Part shown: positions 7,039-8,163 of the stretch, piece by piece
How positions within the stretch are numbered: position 1 is the stretch's first letter
How the letters are laid out: every line of letters begins with the position of its first letter
From: RUG11462 sp051877275
Lineage (GTDB): Bacteria > Bacillota > Clostridia > Oscillospirales > Acutalibacteraceae
Direction of reading: 5' to 3'
Assembly: GCA_051877275.1 (NCBI GenBank)
Contig: JBJEIS010000176.1
Location: 1-8,163 of the forward strand
DNA: 8,163 nucleotides
Translations under genes and position numbers: made by a program
Notes under the pieces: generated by a model
What the model saw: the letters and a program-made list of their open reading frames with translations, nothing else
What the model was told of the DNA's origin: nothing
Database searches by the model: none

Positions 7039-8053
7039 AGTAATAACATTCGGAGAAATTATGCTTCGTCTTGCACCAAACGGTTACTACCGCTTTTTTC
7101 AAAATGACCAAATGCAGGCAACATTCGGCGGCGGCGAGGCTAATGTCGCTGTATCACTTGCAAACTACGGAATAGACAGTGTTTTTGTTACAAAATTACC
7201 TGAACACGCTATCGGTCAGGCAGCGATAAATTCACTTCGCACATTCGGAATCGACACTTCAAAAATCGTTCGCGGCGGCGACAGAGTCGGTATCTACTTT
7301 CTTGAAAAAGGCGCTTCACAAAGAGGCTCGGTTTGCATTTATGACCGCGCTCATTCTGCAATTCAGGAAGCTGTACCTGAAGACTTTGATTGGGATTCAA
7401 TTTTCGAAGGAGCAGACTGGTTCCATTTCACAGGTATCACTCCGGCTTTGGGCCAAAACCTTGTAGAAATCTGCAAGCAAGCTTGTATTGCTGCAAAAGC
7501 AAAAGGTGTAAAAATATCTTGTGACCTTAACTATCGCGGCAAGCTTTGGACCCGTGAAGAAGCAAGAGCAGCTATGACCGAGCTTTGCAAATACGTTGAT
7601 GTTTGTATCTCAAACGAAGAAGACGCAAAGGATGTTTTCGGAATTGAAGCAGAAGATACCGATATTTACGGCGGAAAACTTAATCATGAGGGTTACAAAT
7701 CAGTTGCTAAACAACTTGCTGATAAATTCGGTTTTGAAAAAGTTGCAATTACACTCCGCAGTTCTATATCCGCAAATGACAATGACTGGGCAGGAATGCT
7801 TTATGATGGTGAAAACTACTGTTTCTCAAAATCATATCATTTGCACATCGTTGACCGAGTAGGCGGCGGTGACAGCTTCGGCGGCGGACTTATATACTCA
7901 TTATTAAACGGCAAGTCTACACAAGACGCAATTGAATTTGCAGTTGCTGCATCTGCTCTCAAGCATTCAATCGAGGGCGACTACAATCGAGTATCGGTTG
8001 CAGAAGTTGAAAAATTAGCCGGCGGTGACGGCTCAGGTAGAGTTCAAAGATAA
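7031..8053 (+). CDS. kdgK: 2-keto-3-deoxygluconate kinase (PfkB/ribokinase family)
   Basis: Cytoplasmic sugar kinase that phosphorylates 2-keto-3-deoxygluconate with ATP to KDPG, the substrate of the aldolase encoded just upstream. The product is 340 aa, usual for the family. The N-terminal PfkB signature is FGGGEANVAVSLA (32-44), after GEIMLRLAP (8-16). A central DLNYRGKLW follows. The C-terminal signature DRVGGGDSF (275-283) holds the catalytic base D281 and the anion hole; its GGGD replaces the more common GAGD, a substitution I believe is frequent in this subfamily. The tail ends in SGRVQR. AAAGGAGG (7014-7021) lies within eda, 9 nt before the ATG, and the start overlaps the eda stop. The PfkB family is certain. 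Substrate specificity is inferred from the eda pairing and overall resemblance, and other keto-acid or sugar substrates are not excluded. Confidence 0.9.
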   Translation: MTKVITFGEIMLRLAPNGYYRFFQNDQMQATFGGGEANVAVSLANYGIDSVFVTKLPEHAIGQAAINSLRTFGIDTSKIVRGGDRVGIYFLEKGASQRGSVCIYDRAHSAIQEAVPEDFDWDSIFEGADWFHFTGITPALGQNLVEICKQACIAAKAKGVKISCDLNYRGKLWTREEARAAMTELCKYVDVCISNEEDAKDVFGIEAEDTDIYGGKLNHEGYKSVAKQLADKFGFEKVAITLRSSISANDNDWAGMLYDGENYCFSKSYHLHIVDRVGGGDSFGGGLIYSLLNGKSTQDAIEFAVAASALKHSIEGDYNRVSVAEVEKLAGGDGSGRVQR

Positions 8054-8071
8054 AAATTATTATATTAATAT

Positions 8072-8111
8072 AAAAATAGGGCCTCTGAAAAATTCAGAGG
8101 TCCTATTTTTT
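8072..8111 (+). terminator. Intrinsic terminator of eda-kdgK, possibly bidirectional
   Basis: An 18-bp stem (8072-8089 with 8093-8110) with a 3-base loop AAA, followed by a T-run (8106-8111). It starts 18 nt past the kdgK stop. The one imperfection is G8081 with U8101, a wobble pair in plus-strand RNA. The A-run at 8072-8076 gives a U-tract on the other strand as well, so it could also stop a convergent transcript. Confidence 0.9.
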
Positions 8112-8163
8112 ATTTATGCGGCAAAATAACTCTTGCGATTTTTAATCTAAAAGTAAAGAACTC
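8110..8163 (-). CDS. Possible C-terminal tail of a convergent gene (17 codons)
   Basis: Read on the minus strand from the window edge, one frame is open for 17 codons, ending RVILPHK and TAA at 8112-8110, at the base of the hairpin terminator. The other two minus-strand frames and the plus-strand frame starting at ATG 8117 all stop early. The position fits a convergent gene sharing the terminator, but 17 codons is too short to tell coding from chance, and I cannot suggest a family. Confidence 0.25.
   Translation of the reverse strand, partial: EFFTFRLKIARVILPHK

Overview
The window is AT-rich and compact. It has intrinsic terminators with U-tracts, strong GGAGG-type ribosome binding sites and an addB-addA (not recBCD) recombination locus. 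Together these point to a low-GC member of the Firmicutes, most likely an anaerobic gut-type clostridium (Ruminococcaceae/Oscillospiraceae or Lachnospiraceae relatives). That placement is inferred from gene content and style, not from a marker gene.

Left two thirds (1-5480, minus strand): the addB-addA operon. addB is complete (1104 aa) and ends in a TAATG overlap with addA. addA runs off the left edge of the window after 722 codons. The two products form the AddAB helicase-nuclease, which processes double-strand breaks for RecA-dependent repair. AddB carries its Fe-S cysteines and nuclease motif. The visible part of AddA carries helicase motifs I to IV.

Middle (5481-6264): a divergent intergenic region with two inverted repeats, then a tiny plus-strand gene for a 47-residue Asn/Gln/Lys peptide made of four 9-residue repeats. 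It has its own Shine-Dalgarno sequence and a strong terminator. Next is secG, the small SecYEG translocon subunit, which appears to be monocistronic: it has its own extended -10 promoter and its own terminator.

Right (6265-8110): a well-formed promoter drives a two-gene operon, eda (KDPG aldolase) and kdgK (2-keto-3-deoxygluconate kinase), whose reading frames overlap by 8 nt. Together they convert 2-keto-3-deoxygluconate, the common intermediate of hexuronate and pectin breakdown, to pyruvate and glyceraldehyde 3-phosphate. The operon ends in a strong hairpin terminator. The last 50 or so bases may hold the tail of a convergent gene.

Most of the window is ordinary housekeeping and catabolic content. 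The one element I cannot assign to a known family is the Asn/Gln-repeat micro-gene at 5650-5793. It is the best candidate for something undescribed, but nothing in the sequence reveals its function. No gene-free stretch exceeds 300 bases, and I saw no tRNA, rRNA, CRISPR array, insertion sequence or riboswitch.
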